Origin: Silvimonas iriomotensis
GTDB taxonomy: Bacteria > Pseudomonadota > Gammaproteobacteria > Burkholderiales > Chitinibacteraceae
Assembly (NCBI RefSeq): GCF_014645535.1
Contig: NZ_BMLX01000002.1
Coordinates: 372,001-436,000, forward strand
DNA length: 64,000 nt
Direction of reading: 5' to 3'
The translations under genes were made by a program, and so were the position numbers. The notes beneath the pieces are model-generated. The model saw only the letters and a list, made by a program, of their open reading frames with translations. It was not told the DNA's origin and did not search any database. Below, in pieces: positions 9,137 through 18,660 of this stretch; position 1 is the first letter of the stretch; each line of letters opens with the position of its first letter.

Positions 9137-9889
9137 ATGCGTCTTTCCGTCATCCTGATTACCCATAACGAGATCGCCAATCTGCGCGATTGTCTGGCCT
9201 CTGTTGCCTTTGCCGATGAAATCATCGTGGTCGATTCGGGCAGCTCCGATGGCACCGTGGCACTGGCCCGGGACATGGGCGCCAGGGTGCTGGAAACCGA
9301 CTGGCCAGGCTTTGGGCCGCAGAAAAACCGGGCGCTGGATCTGGCCCAGGGCGACTGGGTGTTCTCGATTGATGCGGACGAGCGCGTGCCGGAGGGGTTG
9401 CGGGAAGAAATCCTGATGACCATCAGCCAGCCGCAGCACGACGCCTACGAGATGCCGCGGCTGTCCAGTTTCTGCGGGCGGTTTATCCGCCACAGCGGCT
9501 GGTGGCCAGACCCGGTGCTGCGTCTGTTCCGCCGCGGCAGCGCGCGCTTTACCGACGCCGCCGTGCATGAACGCCTGATTGCCCAGGGCAGCACCAGCCG
9601 TCTGCGGCACCACCTTTTGCATTACAGCTACCCGGATCTGGAAAGCGTGCTGGCAAAGATCAACCGCTATTCCACCGATGCCGCCCAGGCCAAGTTTGCC
9701 GCCGGCAAGCGCAGCACGCTGGCGGGCGCCTGTTTGCGCGGCTTCTGGACGTTTTTCCGGCATTACACCTTCCAGCGCGGTTTTCTGGACGGGAGAGAGG
9801 GATTCTTGCTGGCGATCACCGCCGGCATGGGCAATTTCTGTCGCTACGCCAAGCTGGCGCAGTTGGGACGAAACGAGGTGAAATCGTGA
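9137..9889 (+). CDS. glycosyltransferase family 2 (WaaE/KdtX-like)
   Basis: This 250-residue GT-A glycosyltransferase starts LSVILITHNEIANL. It has EIIVVDSGSSDGT and the metal-binding DxD-type motif SIDADERV (about residue 80), then FIRHSGWWPDPVLRLFRR and VHERL. This is the pattern of the WaaE/KdtX group, which adds a sugar to the heptose region of the lipopolysaccharide core at the cytoplasmic membrane face. It overlaps the next glycosyltransferase by four bases (GTGA), forming a two-gene unit. The ribosome site is poor. Confidence 0.88.
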   Translation: MRLSVILITHNEIANLRDCLASVAFADEIIVVDSGSSDGTVALARDMGARVLETDWPGFGPQKNRALDLAQGDWVFSIDADERVPEGLREEILMTISQPQHDAYEMPRLSSFCGRFIRHSGWWPDPVLRLFRRGSARFTDAAVHERLIAQGSTSRLRHHLLHYSYPDLESVLAKINRYSTDAAQAKFAAGKRSTLAGACLRGFWTFFRHYTFQRGFLDGREGFLLAITAGMGNFCRYAKLAQLGRNEVKS

Positions 9890-11007
9890 ATATTCTGCAA
9901 CTGAACTTTGAAAATGGCTGGCGTGGCGGTGAACGGCAAACGTTCCTGACCATGCTGCAATTCAGGGAAGAGGGCCATACCGTGCATTTGCTGTCCCGCG
10001 CGGGCAGCGATATGGGCCGCCGCGCGCGTGAAGCCGGCTTTGTGGTGCATGAATGCAAGGGTGCCGGCGGCGTGCTGGCGTTTTTGATCCGGCAGGGTCG
10101 CCAGTATGACGTGCTGCACGTGCAGACCGGCCATATGCTGACCTGGGCCGTGCTGACCCGCTGGTTGCACGGCGCGCCGGTGATCTACTCGCGCCGCGTG
10201 GCCTTTCGCCTCAAGGGCGCCCTGACCCGCTTCAAGTATCGCCATACCGATCTGGTCGTCGCCATCAGCGACGCCTGCGCCAACAGCGTGAAAGCCGTCG
10301 GTGTCGGGCACGTGCCGGTCATTGCCGATGCCACTCTACCCGTGGTGACCGATGCCGCGCGCATGGCCGCTCTGGCTGCTGGCCTGGGGCTGGCCGGGCG
10401 CAAAGTGGTTGCGACCACCTCGGCACTGGCGGCAGACAAAGATCCGCTGATGCTGGTCGATGCCATTGCCGCCCTGAAAAAACAGCGCGATGACTTTGTG
10501 TTCGTCCACTTTGGCACCGGCAAACTCGATGCCGAAGTCCGCGCCCGCGTGGCCGCATTGCAGTTGCAGGATCACTTTGTGTTTGCGGGTTATCAGCAAC
10601 AGGTTGAAGCCCTGTTCGGCCTCTTTGACGTGTTTGTCATGAGTTCACGCGAAGAGGGTCTGGGTAGCAGCGTGCTGGATGCCTTCAGCGCCCGTGTCCC
10701 CGTCGCCTCGACCAGTGCCGGTGGCCTTAAGGAATTGCTGGCCGATGAACGCGGCCTGACCAGCCCGCCCGGCGATGCCGCCGCACTGGCCCACAATATC
10801 AGCGTGTTGCTGGATAAACCGCACTGGGCCGCAGGCATGGTGGCGCGCGCTGCGGACTATTACGAACAGCACCATAGGCTTGACACCATGGGTCGCGCTT
10901 ATCTGAGCTTGTTCGACAAGCTGCTGAATGGCCGTCGTCGCTGCCATATCCAGCCGGTCAGCCCGCTGGCCGCGCCCGCCGCACCGGAAGTGGCCAGCCA
11001 GGCCTGA
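9886..11007 (+). CDS. glycosyltransferase family 4
   Basis: This 373-residue GT-B glycosyltransferase has an N-terminal acceptor domain with GWRGGERQTFLTMLQF. The C-terminal nucleotide-sugar domain carries the E-x7-E type motif EEGLGSSVLDAFSARVPVAS (about 265-285), followed by GGLKELLADERG. It probably works with the upstream GT2 enzyme on LPS core or surface glycan. The start is GTG at 9886 with GAGGTGA just upstream, overlapping the previous stop. The last 25 residues are an Ala/Pro tail outside the fold. A strong terminator follows at 11016. Confidence 0.9.
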   Translation: MNILQLNFENGWRGGERQTFLTMLQFREEGHTVHLLSRAGSDMGRRAREAGFVVHECKGAGGVLAFLIRQGRQYDVLHVQTGHMLTWAVLTRWLHGAPVIYSRRVAFRLKGALTRFKYRHTDLVVAISDACANSVKAVGVGHVPVIADATLPVVTDAARMAALAAGLGLAGRKVVATTSALAADKDPLMLVDAIAALKKQRDDFVFVHFGTGKLDAEVRARVAALQLQDHFVFAGYQQQVEALFGLFDVFVMSSREEGLGSSVLDAFSARVPVASTSAGGLKELLADERGLTSPPGDAAALAHNISVLLDKPHWAAGMVARAADYYEQHHRLDTMGRAYLSLFDKLLNGRRRCHIQPVSPLAAPAAPEVASQA

Positions 11008-11015
11008 TTCCCTGC

Positions 11016-11050
11016 ACCGCGTTGCCTGCACCCCAGGCAACGCGGTTTAC
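11016..11050 (+). terminator. intrinsic terminator after the glycosyltransferase pair
   Basis: A perfect 13-bp stem, ACCGCGTTGCCTG / CAGGCAACGCGGT, has a 5-base loop. The T run after it is short. Confidence 0.75.
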
Positions 11051-11584
11051 CCCTGCCCTGCACGCACCCACTACTGAAAGCCAGAAGAAAGCACACTTTG
11101 CGGGCGGCGACCGCTTATCCGTGCATGAAACTGGCGCATTCTGCCGCGCTGTAGCTGAAACCGTTTTCAAATCCGCCCCGTCTGATCGTTGCGTCTGCTG
11201 AAGCAGACCGCGCCTGCCTGCCGCCAGCAATCTGCAGCAATGGCTTATTCTGCAAGGCTTTCTGGTTCAAACACTTACAAGTCACACCGGCCGGCCGAAC
11301 ACTTTTTCCGTCTACCTTTATTGCCGCAGCGCAACATGCCGATTACCGGTTAAGGCGCGCCATTTGCGTGCATCTGACCGCCAGTAATGCACCAGGTTGC
11401 TACGTTCATCGGCTGTACACGTGTCACAAAATCCGCGACCAAATCCGGTTTGGATGGCGTATTTACTAGTCAGAAAGCCGTAACCAGCAAGACATGTAGG
11501 GTAAAGCATTTACTTGAATCCGCCCAAGGCTGCCAACAGTATGAAATGGATTTCAAGCCGTCGTTTCGATGGAGGAGACAATAA
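11051..11584. promoter_or_regulatory. long 5' region of the secreted beta-helix enzyme
   Basis: These 534 bases hold no convincing gene. The only clear signal is the ribosome site GGAGGAGA at 11571-11578, six bases before the ATG at 11585. The length suggests distal regulation or a long leader. I looked for a cyclic-di-GMP riboswitch and saw none. Confidence 0.35.
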
Positions 11585-14137
11585 ATGCAAAGCAACTGGC
11601 AGCAAGGGACCAGCAAAAAACGCATTATCGCGCTCGCGCTGGCGACATTAACCATGGCACCAGGCCCGCTGCTTGTCAGCGGCGCCATGGCGGTTGCGCC
11701 CGTGGTTCAGGCGGCGACCATCAGCACGGGCTACACGCAACAAAGCGGTGGCTCCGTGCAGTTCTACGCCAATGGGGGCACGTGGGCAGACATCCACTAC
11801 ACCGTGGCTGGCGGTGGTCAGCTTAACGTGCGCATGACCAATAGCGGCACCAACAACACCTACACCGTGACCGGGATTCCGGCAGGCGCAGTGGTGACCT
11901 ATTCGTTCACGGTGGGCCAGGCCGATGGTTCGGCGCAGGACACGGCGTGGGCACAGTTCACCTACAGCGGCGCAGTCACACCGACGCCAACGCCCGCCCC
12001 GACCCCGGCACCCACGCCAGCACCAACCCCGGCACCGACACCGACGCCTGCGCCCACCCCGGCGGCCAGTTACGGCGCCACCCAGTTGTCCGGTGGCGTG
12101 GTTGCGTTCTATGCCAATGGCGGCACGTGGGCTGACATTCACTACACCGTCAACGGTGGTGGTCAGCTCAATGTGCGCATGACCAATAGCGGCACCAATA
12201 ACACCTACCAGCTGACCGGTCTGGCCAATGGCGCGGTGATCAAGTACTCGTTCACCATCGGCCAGGCCAATGGTTCGGCCACCGATACCCCGCAGCAGGC
12301 GCTGACTTACGCCGGGGCCACGCCAACACCGACGCCCGCGCCGACCCCGGCACCGACACCTGCGCCAACGCCAGCGCCAACGCCTGCACCCACGCCGGCT
12401 CCGACACCCGCGCCAACGCCTGCACCCACGCCGGCTCCGACACCCGCGCCAACGCCTGCGCCCACCCCGACGCCGGCGCCAACACCCAGCGGCCCGGTTG
12501 ATTTTGGCCCGAACGTGCTGATCTTCGATCCGTCCATGTCGGCATCAAGCATCCAGAGCCAGGTTGATACCGTATTCAATAACCAGGTGACCAACCAGTT
12601 TGGCACGCAGCGTTATGCCTTCCTGTTCAAGCCGGGTAACTACGCGGTCAGCGTGAACGTCGGTTTCTATACCGAGGTGCTGGGTCTGGGCGCATCGCCG
12701 GATAACACCAACCTGCAGGATGTCCACGTCGAGGCCGACTGGCTGGCCGATGGCAATGCCACGCAGAACTTCTGGCGTGCTGCCGCCAACCTGGCGGTAA
12801 CGCCGGTCAGCGGGACTGATCGCTGGGCCGTGTCGCAAGCGGCACCGTGGCGCCGCATGCATATCAAGGGCGGCGTGACGCTGTGCTCACCGTATTGCGG
12901 CTGGAGCAGCGGCGGGTTTATCTCTGATACCGTCATTGATGGCCAGATCAGCTCGGGCTCGCAACAGCAGTGGATCAGCCGTAACACCCAATGGGGTAGC
13001 TGGGTGGGTGGTGTGTGGAACATGGTGTTCGTGGGCGACGTGAATGCGCCTGCCGCATCGTGGCCCAGCCCGCCGTACACGGTGGTACCGCAGACCCCGG
13101 TGGTGCGTGAAAAGCCGTTCCTGCAGATCGACAACAGCGGCAACTACAGCGTGTTTGTACCGGCGCTCTCCAGCAACACGCAGGGCACAACCTGGTACAA
13201 CAAGACGCCGGCCGGCAAGTCCATCTCGCTCAGCCAGTTCTATGTGGCCAAGGAAAACGTCGACACCGCGCAAACCATCAACGCGGCGCTGGCGGCGGGC
13301 AAACACATCCTGTTCACCCCGGGCGTCTATCACCTGCACGACACCCTGCGCGTCAACAACCCGAACACCATCATTCTGGGTCTGGGTATTGCCACGCTGG
13401 AGGCCGATTCCGGTCAGGACATCATGGATGTGGCCGATGTCGATGGCGTAGAAGTCGCAGGCTTGCTGTTTGATGCCGGCGCACAGACCTCGCCTGCCTT
13501 GCTGAAGATTGGCGCCAGTGTCACCGGCGTCAGCCACGCGGCCAACCCGGTCTCGTTGCATGATCTGTACTTCCGGATCGGCGGCGTGCAGGCGGCCTCG
13601 GCCACGCAGACGCTGGTGATCAACAGCAATGACGTGATCGGTGACAACTTCTGGCTCTGGCGTGCCGACCATGGCACCGGCGTGGGCTGGACGGTGAACC
13701 CGGCCACCAACGGGCTGGTGGTCAATGGCGCCAATGCCACGGTGTATGGCCTTGCTGTCGAGCACTACGAGCAGTTCCAGACGCTGTGGAACGGCAACGG
13801 TGGTCGCGTGTACTTCTATCAGAGCGAAGCGCCGTATGACGTCGCCCAGCAATCTGACTGGATGTACAACGGCGAGAACGGCTATGCCTCGTACAAGGTG
13901 TCCAGCAATGTCACGTCGCATGAGGCATGGGGTGTCGGGGTGTACTGCTTCTTCAACACCAACAACGCCATCGTGCTGAACAACGGTTTTGAGGCACCAC
14001 AAGCCGCTGGCGTGAAGTTCCATGACCTGACCACGGTGTCGCTGGGTGGAGTGGGCACCATCACCCACGTGATCAACAACACCGGGGCGACGGCCAATAC
14101 GGCGTCGCAAATCTCCACCCTGCCCTCGTACCCCTGA
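11585..14137 (+). CDS. secreted beta-helix glycosidase-like enzyme with two CBM56-type glucan-binding modules
   Basis: This 850-residue exported protein has an N-terminal signal region (to about residue 45). Two near-identical modules (about 46-125 and 158-240) share [16 protein letters not shown] / [16 protein letters not shown] and [11 protein letters not shown], resembling beta-1,3-glucan-binding CBM56. They are separated and followed by (Ala-Pro-Thr-Pro) linkers. The C-terminal 545 residues, from [15 protein letters not shown], are rich in Gly/Asn/Val repeats typical of a right-handed beta-helix. They include [48 protein letters not shown] and [20 protein letters not shown] associate this with GH55/GH87-like glucanases, but other such proteins carry uninformative names. 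Extracellular fungal-type glucan degradation is inferred. Confidence 0.75.
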   Translation: MQSNWQQGTSKKRIIALALATLTMAPGPLLVSGAMAVAPVVQAATISTGYTQQSGGSVQFYANGGTWADIHYTVAGGGQLNVRMTNSGTNNTYTVTGIPAGAVVTYSFTVGQADGSAQDTAWAQFTYSGAVTPTPTPAPTPAPTPAPTPAPTPTPAPTPAASYGATQLSGGVVAFYANGGTWADIHYTVNGGGQLNVRMTNSGTNNTYQLTGLANGAVIKYSFTIGQANGSATDTPQQALTYAGATPTPTPAPTPAPTPAPTPAPTPAPTPAPTPAPTPAPTPAPTPAPTPAPTPTPAPTPSGPVDFGPNVLIFDPSMSASSIQSQVDTVFNNQVTNQFGTQRYAFLFKPGNYAVSVNVGFYTEVLGLGASPDNTNLQDVHVEADWLADGNATQNFWRAAANLAVTPVSGTDRWAVSQAAPWRRMHIKGGVTLCSPYCGWSSGGFISDTVIDGQISSGSQQQWISRNTQWGSWVGGVWNMVFVGDVNAPAASWPSPPYTVVPQTPVVREKPFLQIDNSGNYSVFVPALSSNTQGTTWYNKTPAGKSISLSQFYVAKENVDTAQTINAALAAGKHILFTPGVYHLHDTLRVNNPNTIILGLGIATLEADSGQDIMDVADVDGVEVAGLLFDAGAQTSPALLKIGASVTGVSHAANPVSLHDLYFRIGGVQAASATQTLVINSNDVIGDNFWLWRADHGTGVGWTVNPATNGLVVNGANATVYGLAVEHYEQFQTLWNGNGGRVYFYQSEAPYDVAQQSDWMYNGENGYASYKVSSNVTSHEAWGVGVYCFFNTNNAIVLNNGFEAPQAAGVKFHDLTTVSLGGVGTITHVINNTGATANTASQISTLPSYP
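12381..12452 (+). repeat. perfect 36-bp tandem duplication inside the linker-coding region
   Basis: Bases 12381-12416 are repeated exactly at 12417-12452. Each copy encodes 12 residues of the Ala-Pro-Thr-Pro linker. The whole stretch 12320-12490 is built of related 6-, 12- and 18-base units, so linker length is likely to vary by recombination or slippage. Confidence 0.8.
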
Positions 14138-14221
14138 TGCGTTGATGTAAAGGCGGGCCGGTGCAATGCCGGCCCGTGCGTGTTCATCGACACCGGCATG
14201 GCAGTGCCGGTCGCTCCTTCC

Positions 14222-14248
14222 AGCCCGCCTTGTGCGGGCTTTTTTTTG
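14222..14248. terminator. intrinsic terminator between convergent genes
   Basis: Stem AGCCCGC-CTTGT-GCGGGCT is followed by eight T. A second GC-rich hairpin (CGGGCCGG ... CCGGCCCG) lies just upstream near 14155-14177. Confidence 0.88.
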
Positions 14249-14249
14249 A

Positions 14250-15878
14250 TCAGGCCGGGCTGATCTTGCCGTTGCGCACCAGACCAAACGGCGCCACGCC
14301 CTGGCTAAGCCGGTGCCAGTGGATGATCTCGGCCGAGGGCAAAGCCGCCGCAAACAGATAACCCTGAAAACTGCGGATGCCGGCATCGGCCACCGCGGTC
14401 AGTTCCTCGGCGCTTTCCACGCCCTCTGCAGTCACTGACAAGCCCAGTTCACGCGCCAGCGCCACAATATGGCGCAGCATGGCCTGCCGGCGCGGATCAT
14501 GCTGCAGGTCACGCACAAACAGACGATCACACTTGATGCCTTCAATCGGCAGCGCCGCCAGTACGCCCAGCGATGAATACCCGGCGCCAAAGTCATCCAT
14601 GATCACGCCAAGACCGCGGTTGCGCAGCGCGGTCATCGCCTCGACCATGGCCTCGCCCGAGGCAATGATGGCGTGCTCGGTCATTTCCAGTTTCAGATAA
14701 TGCGGCGACAGCGCATGCCGGCGCAGCGTGGCTTCCAGCCAGTCGGCAAAACCCTCTGCCACCAGCGTGACCGGCGCGATATTCACCGCCACGGTCATGG
14801 CACACCCTTGCAGTTGCCATTTCTGCATATGACCGATCACGATCTGCAAAATCATGCGGTCCAGTTCTGCGGTCTTGCCCTGCAGTTCTGCCGCCAGGAA
14901 AAACGGCTCCGGGCTGATCGAACCCATCACCGGATCGGCAATGCGCAACAACGCTTCTTGCTGCCGCACATTGCCATCCGCCGCCACAATGGGCTGGAAA
15001 TACATCTGCAAATGCTCTGGCGAGATCAACTCCGGCAGGCGATCGGCAATCAGCGAGAGCTGGATATCCTGGGCTGTCCCCACCCGCCGCGGCGACGAGC
15101 GCACCAGCGCCAGCGCGCGATTCAGCAAGAACCGGCGTGATTGCTCATGCCGCAGGTTCTGCAACTGATCAATGCCCACCGCCAGACCAAACACCAGCAG
15201 CGTGATCAGCAAAGTGACGCTCTCGGTGTTCTGATGACCCTGCCTGGGCTGGATGGGAAAGATATTGATCAGGCACCAGTGCAAGGGCACGATAGCGGCG
15301 CCGGCCAGGGTGGCCTCTTGCCAGGTCAGCGACCGGAACTCGGCCCGCACCGCCCGCAGGCGCGCCAGCCGGTGGCGCAGGGCAATGGCGACGGCAATGC
15401 TCACCGCCAGTCCAATCGACGTTGCCACCGCCAGCGGGTTCACGCGGATCTGGCCGTGCACGTAGTCGGCCACCAGCGTCACATGCGCGCTCACCATGCC
15501 AATGGCCAGCCCCAGCCCGGCCACGGTGACTTTGCGCGCATCGCTGGCGCGGCTCAGATGTGGCACGGTCAGGCGGGCGCTGGCGGTCGTGATCAGCAAG
15601 GCCCCCAGTGCCGGAGTGAGTTGCAGCCCTTCATGCGCCAGGCCCGGGTACATGAAAAAGCCCACCACATCCAGCGCCCACACAAGGCAACCAATACACA
15701 TGGCCGATTGCGAGACACTCAAGCGCCGGCTGGGTAAATCAATCACGGTGCCTGCCTGCTCAACCAGACGCTGACAGATATGCACCACGAAGCTGGCAAA
15801 GATCCAGAACAGGATACTTTGCTGACTTAATGGAAAGCTCACTGTAAATCGGGTGGCGTCTTCGACCAGGAAGTTCAT
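14250..15878 (-). CDS. membrane EAL-domain cyclic-di-GMP phosphodiesterase with MHYT-like sensor
   Basis: This 542-residue protein has about seven hydrophobic helices in its first 255 residues, then an EAL domain (about 285-530). The catalytic signature is intact: QEALLRI, AVNIAP, LKLEMTEH, IMDDFGAGYSSLG, IKCDRLFV, TAEGVES and FQGYLFA. It should hydrolyse c-di-GMP to pGpG. The membrane part has repeated segments of the form GLAIGMVSAHVTLVADY and GAAIVPLHWCLINIF, which look like degenerate MHYT sensor repeats. No GGDEF domain is present. The ATG at 15878 has AAAGG 8 bases upstream, whereas the ATG at 15896 has no ribosome site. Confidence 0.9.
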   Translation of the reverse strand: MNFLVEDATRFTVSFPLSQQSILFWIFASFVVHICQRLVEQAGTVIDLPSRRLSVSQSAMCIGCLVWALDVVGFFMYPGLAHEGLQLTPALGALLITTASARLTVPHLSRASDARKVTVAGLGLAIGMVSAHVTLVADYVHGQIRVNPLAVATSIGLAVSIAVAIALRHRLARLRAVRAEFRSLTWQEATLAGAAIVPLHWCLINIFPIQPRQGHQNTESVTLLITLLVFGLAVGIDQLQNLRHEQSRRFLLNRALALVRSSPRRVGTAQDIQLSLIADRLPELISPEHLQMYFQPIVAADGNVRQQEALLRIADPVMGSISPEPFFLAAELQGKTAELDRMILQIVIGHMQKWQLQGCAMTVAVNIAPVTLVAEGFADWLEATLRRHALSPHYLKLEMTEHAIIASGEAMVEAMTALRNRGLGVIMDDFGAGYSSLGVLAALPIEGIKCDRLFVRDLQHDPRRQAMLRHIVALARELGLSVTAEGVESAEELTAVADAGIRSFQGYLFAAALPSAEIIHWHRLSQGVAPFGLVRNGKISPA

Positions 15879-15896
15879 CCAGCATGCCTTTTCCAT

Positions 15897-16379
15897 GACG
15901 CAGCGCGCGCCGATAAGGGCACGCTTGCGCCAGGATTGCCTTTATTACTTTGATTAATCAGGGAAAACCAGAAGTCAAACCGCTAACGGGACAACGGCCA
16001 GTGCCGGCAATATCAAACCGGGAACCGGGTAGATTTACTGCTGATAACGTAATCAAAACGTGAGAAATGCTGATTTCGGCAAAATATTAGCATTTAATAA
16101 TCGTGAATGTACTGACAGTTTGATGACGATTAGGGAAAAAATGTAGTGAAATCATTGAGATTCCTGACAAACAGCAGCCATGTTCATCACCCTGTTTGTG
16201 CAGGGCAACAACAGCGGCGCCATCCAAACCGGATTGGGCAAAGTCTGAAATATCTGCCAAGGCAAGCATATGCAATCCCGCCCTGGGTGGTTGTAATGCG
16301 ACAAGCCGCGCCCATCTAGCCAGGACATGCCATTTGCACACTGCTGTCGCCACCCCTAGATACCTGCCAGGAAATCACC
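15897..16379. other. gene-free region between EAL protein and GST
   Basis: About 480 bases lie between divergent genes. An AT-rich segment (about 16030-16110) contains AAATGCT at 16065 and AGCATTT at 16089 as a 7-bp inverted repeat. A minus-strand frame here (16087-16353) has no family features or ribosome site. It probably contains both promoters. Confidence 0.4.
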
Positions 16380-17084
16380 ATGACCGATCTGTCTGCATTC
16401 CCGATCAACCAGAAATGGCCCGCGCAAAACCCGGACGTGCTGCAGCTGTATTCGCTGCCTACGCCCAACGGCGTGAAGATATCGATAATGCTGGAAGAAA
16501 CCGGCCTGGCTTACGAGCCGCATCTGGTGCGCTTTGACACCAATGACCAGATGTCGCCAGAGTTTCTGTCGCTCAACCCCAACAACAAGATTCCGGCCAT
16601 CCTTGACCCGCACGGCCCTGGCGACAAGCCGCTGCCACTGTTTGAATCGGGCGCCATCCTGATTTATCTGGCAGAAAAAACCGGCAAATTGCTGCCTGCA
16701 GACCCGGCCGCCCGCTATCAGACCATTCAGTGGGTCATGTTCCAGATGGGCGGCATCGGCCCGATGTTTGGCCAGGTGGGGTTCTTCCATAAATTTGCCG
16801 GCAAAGAATTTGAAGACAAGCGCCCGCGTGATCGTTACGTGGCCGAGTCTCGCCGTTTGCTGAGCGTGCTGGATCAACACCTGGCCGGCCGCGACTGGAT
16901 CATGGGCGAGGATTACACCATCGCTGACATCGCCACCTGGCCGTGGGTGAACAACCTGCTCAACTTCTATGAGGCCGGTGATCTGGTAGGTATCAACGAC
17001 TTTGCCAACGTCAAACGCGTGCTCAAAGCCTTTGTGGAGCGCCCGGCCGTGACGCGCGGTTTGTCCATTCCCAAGCGCGGCTAA
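16380..17084 (+). CDS. glutathione S-transferase, YfcG/Ure2p-like
   Basis: This 234-residue cytosolic GST has a thioredoxin-fold N-domain (about 20-100) with LYSLPTPNGVKISIMLEE, the cis-Pro loop NNKIPAILD and the glutathione-binding ESGAILIYLAEKTG. It is followed by a helical C-domain with the conserved N-capping box DYTIADIATWPWV. The T-P-N-G active-site region matches the nu-class (YfcG) enzymes, which have disulfide-bond reductase activity. The start has CAGGAAATCACC upstream. It is monocistronic, with a terminator at 17107. Confidence 0.92.
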   Translation: MTDLSAFPINQKWPAQNPDVLQLYSLPTPNGVKISIMLEETGLAYEPHLVRFDTNDQMSPEFLSLNPNNKIPAILDPHGPGDKPLPLFESGAILIYLAEKTGKLLPADPAARYQTIQWVMFQMGGIGPMFGQVGFFHKFAGKEFEDKRPRDRYVAESRRLLSVLDQHLAGRDWIMGEDYTIADIATWPWVNNLLNFYEAGDLVGINDFANVKRVLKAFVERPAVTRGLSIPKRG

Positions 17085-17106
17085 ACGGCTCTGCCGTGGC
17101 CCGGTC

Positions 17107-17135
17107 AAAAGCGTGCCTTCATGGCACGCTTTTTT
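17107..17135 (+). terminator. intrinsic terminator after GST
   Basis: Stem AAAAGCGTGCC-TTCAT-GGCACGCTTTT (11 bp) runs into a T run. Confidence 0.9.
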
Positions 17136-17280
17136 CATGCCCTTGTCGCGCCCCGGGCACCTTCCCTCTTCCCGCACTTGCCAGGTGATGTGCAAATGAT
17201 CGAGAGTGAGCTTACAAGCACAAATGATCCGGACGGCGCACCAGCGCACGCCTGATCACAGAGGGGGAGGAAGGATAACC

Positions 17281-18630
17281 ATGCCGCTGACGGGTTTTCA
17301 TCGCCTTGCCATGCTGTTGCTGTTGCTGCTCTCTGTACTGCTGCTGGCCTGGCAGCATTGGGGCATGGATCGGGTACTTTATATTGATGCGCGCAGTGGC
17401 TACCCCGTCAGCGTGATCAGCGATGGTGATGGCCAGAAAGACCCGGCGGGTTACTCCCAGGCAAGTTATCAGGCACAAGACCACCGCATGCGCATGGATT
17501 GCACGCTGACCACGCGGTACGAGTGGCCGTATTGCGAGCTGGATGTGCAACTGGCCAAAGCCCCGGAAGGCATTGATCTGGCCGAGTACGACCGGGTGGA
17601 TATCAAACTGGACTACCAGGGCCCGGGCCGCCGCCAGGTGCGCTTTCTGGTGCGCAATTTCAACCCGCAGTACAGCAAGACCGACACCCCGGAAACCTGG
17701 AAAAACAACCTTGTCAGCTTTACGCCCAAGGCCGGTGGCGAGGTGATCTCGATCCCGTTTGACCTGTTCAGCGTGGCCGAATGGTGGCTGGACGAACACC
17801 ATATTCCGCTGCAACAAAGTGCGGTAGACCTGCACAACGTCCCCATGATCAGCGTGACCACTGCCGGCTTCAAAGAACCCGGCCTGCACCGCGTCAGCGT
17901 GGATTACATCGCCTTTCACGGCAAATGGATCAGCCGGGAAAAACTGGCCACCTTGCTGGTGCTGTGCTGGATCATCCTGTCGGCCAGCGCGCTGATCCAG
18001 GACCAGACGCGCCTGCACCGCAGCCTGGCGGAAAGCCGCGAACGCGAGCGCTCGCTGCGCGACCTGGCCGATACCTTGCACCTGGAAAAAATCCAGATCT
18101 CGGAACAGGCCCAGCGCGACCCGCTGACCGGCATCCGCAACCGCGCCGGCGTGCTGGAAGAATTGCTGCGCGCGTCTGAACAAGCCCGCCATACCGGCAA
18201 ACCGCTGGCCATGGTGTTTGTCGATATCGACCACTTCAAGGCAGTGAACGACACCCACGGGCACGAGGTGGGCGACATGGTGCTCAAGCAGTTTGCGCAA
18301 TTGCTGGGCACGCAGATCCGCACCGGGGATTACCTGGTCCGCTGGGGCGGCGAAGAACTGGTGCTGTTCTTCCCCAACGCCACCCTGGAGACCGCCACCA
18401 GCCGCGCCGAGCGCATGCGCCAGTCGCTGACGGAAGTCATCTGGCCGGCCGGCATGCGCATCACCGCCAGCTTTGGCGTCACCGTCATGGGCAGCGATGA
18501 ACAGATCGCCCAGTTCATCCGCCGCGCCGACGACGCGCTATACGAAGCCAAACGCAATGGCCGCAACCGCGTGGTGAGCAAGGCGCCGGGCGAGGCCTCG
18601 GGCCCCGACAACCGCACGGACCAGCATTAG
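17281..18630 (+). CDS. diguanylate cyclase with periplasmic jelly-roll sensor domain
   Basis: This 449-residue membrane protein has TM1 (LAMLLLLLLSVLLLAW), a periplasmic domain of about 195 residues, and TM2 (LATLLVLCWIILSASALI). A short coiled coil leads into a C-terminal GGDEF domain (about 275-435). The active site reads RWGGEELVLFF and the inhibitory I-site RxxD (RTGD) lies five residues before it, so activity with product inhibition is expected. The periplasmic domain is beta-rich and ends VDYIAFHGKWIS, reminiscent of carbohydrate-binding jelly rolls (CBM4/11-like). A sugar ligand is possible but unproven. The ATG at 17281 has GGAGGAAGGA upstream; the frame extension to 17206 is rejected. 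Confidence 0.9.
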   Translation: MPLTGFHRLAMLLLLLLSVLLLAWQHWGMDRVLYIDARSGYPVSVISDGDGQKDPAGYSQASYQAQDHRMRMDCTLTTRYEWPYCELDVQLAKAPEGIDLAEYDRVDIKLDYQGPGRRQVRFLVRNFNPQYSKTDTPETWKNNLVSFTPKAGGEVISIPFDLFSVAEWWLDEHHIPLQQSAVDLHNVPMISVTTAGFKEPGLHRVSVDYIAFHGKWISREKLATLLVLCWIILSASALIQDQTRLHRSLAESRERERSLRDLADTLHLEKIQISEQAQRDPLTGIRNRAGVLEELLRASEQARHTGKPLAMVFVDIDHFKAVNDTHGHEVGDMVLKQFAQLLGTQIRTGDYLVRWGGEELVLFFPNATLETATSRAERMRQSLTEVIWPAGMRITASFGVTVMGSDEQIAQFIRRADDALYEAKRNGRNRVVSKAPGEASGPDNRTDQH

Positions 18631-18660
18631 ACTGCAAGCTCCCCCATCCGGAGCAACTGT

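Noticed and set aside
11051-11584. Cyclic-di-GMP riboswitch in the leader of the beta-helix enzyme
   Set aside because: The conserved GEMM-type core sequence could not be found on reading.
12320-12490. Repeat array that might suggest a CRISPR
   Set aside because: The repeats are contiguous, in frame and encode the Pro-Thr linker. There are no unique spacers or cas genes.
12887-14386. Minus-strand open frame of 499 codons opposite the beta-helix enzyme
   Set aside because: It crosses the terminator at 14222-14248 and the end of the EAL gene, and its product has no family character.
15908-15918. GCCGATAAGG as a sigma-28 -10 element
   Set aside because: No TAAA-type -35 at the required distance, and it faces away from the EAL gene with the GST start far downstream.
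16087-16353. Possible 88-residue minus-strand protein
   Set aside because: No ribosome site, no recognisable family, and it lies in the shared promoter region of two divergent genes.
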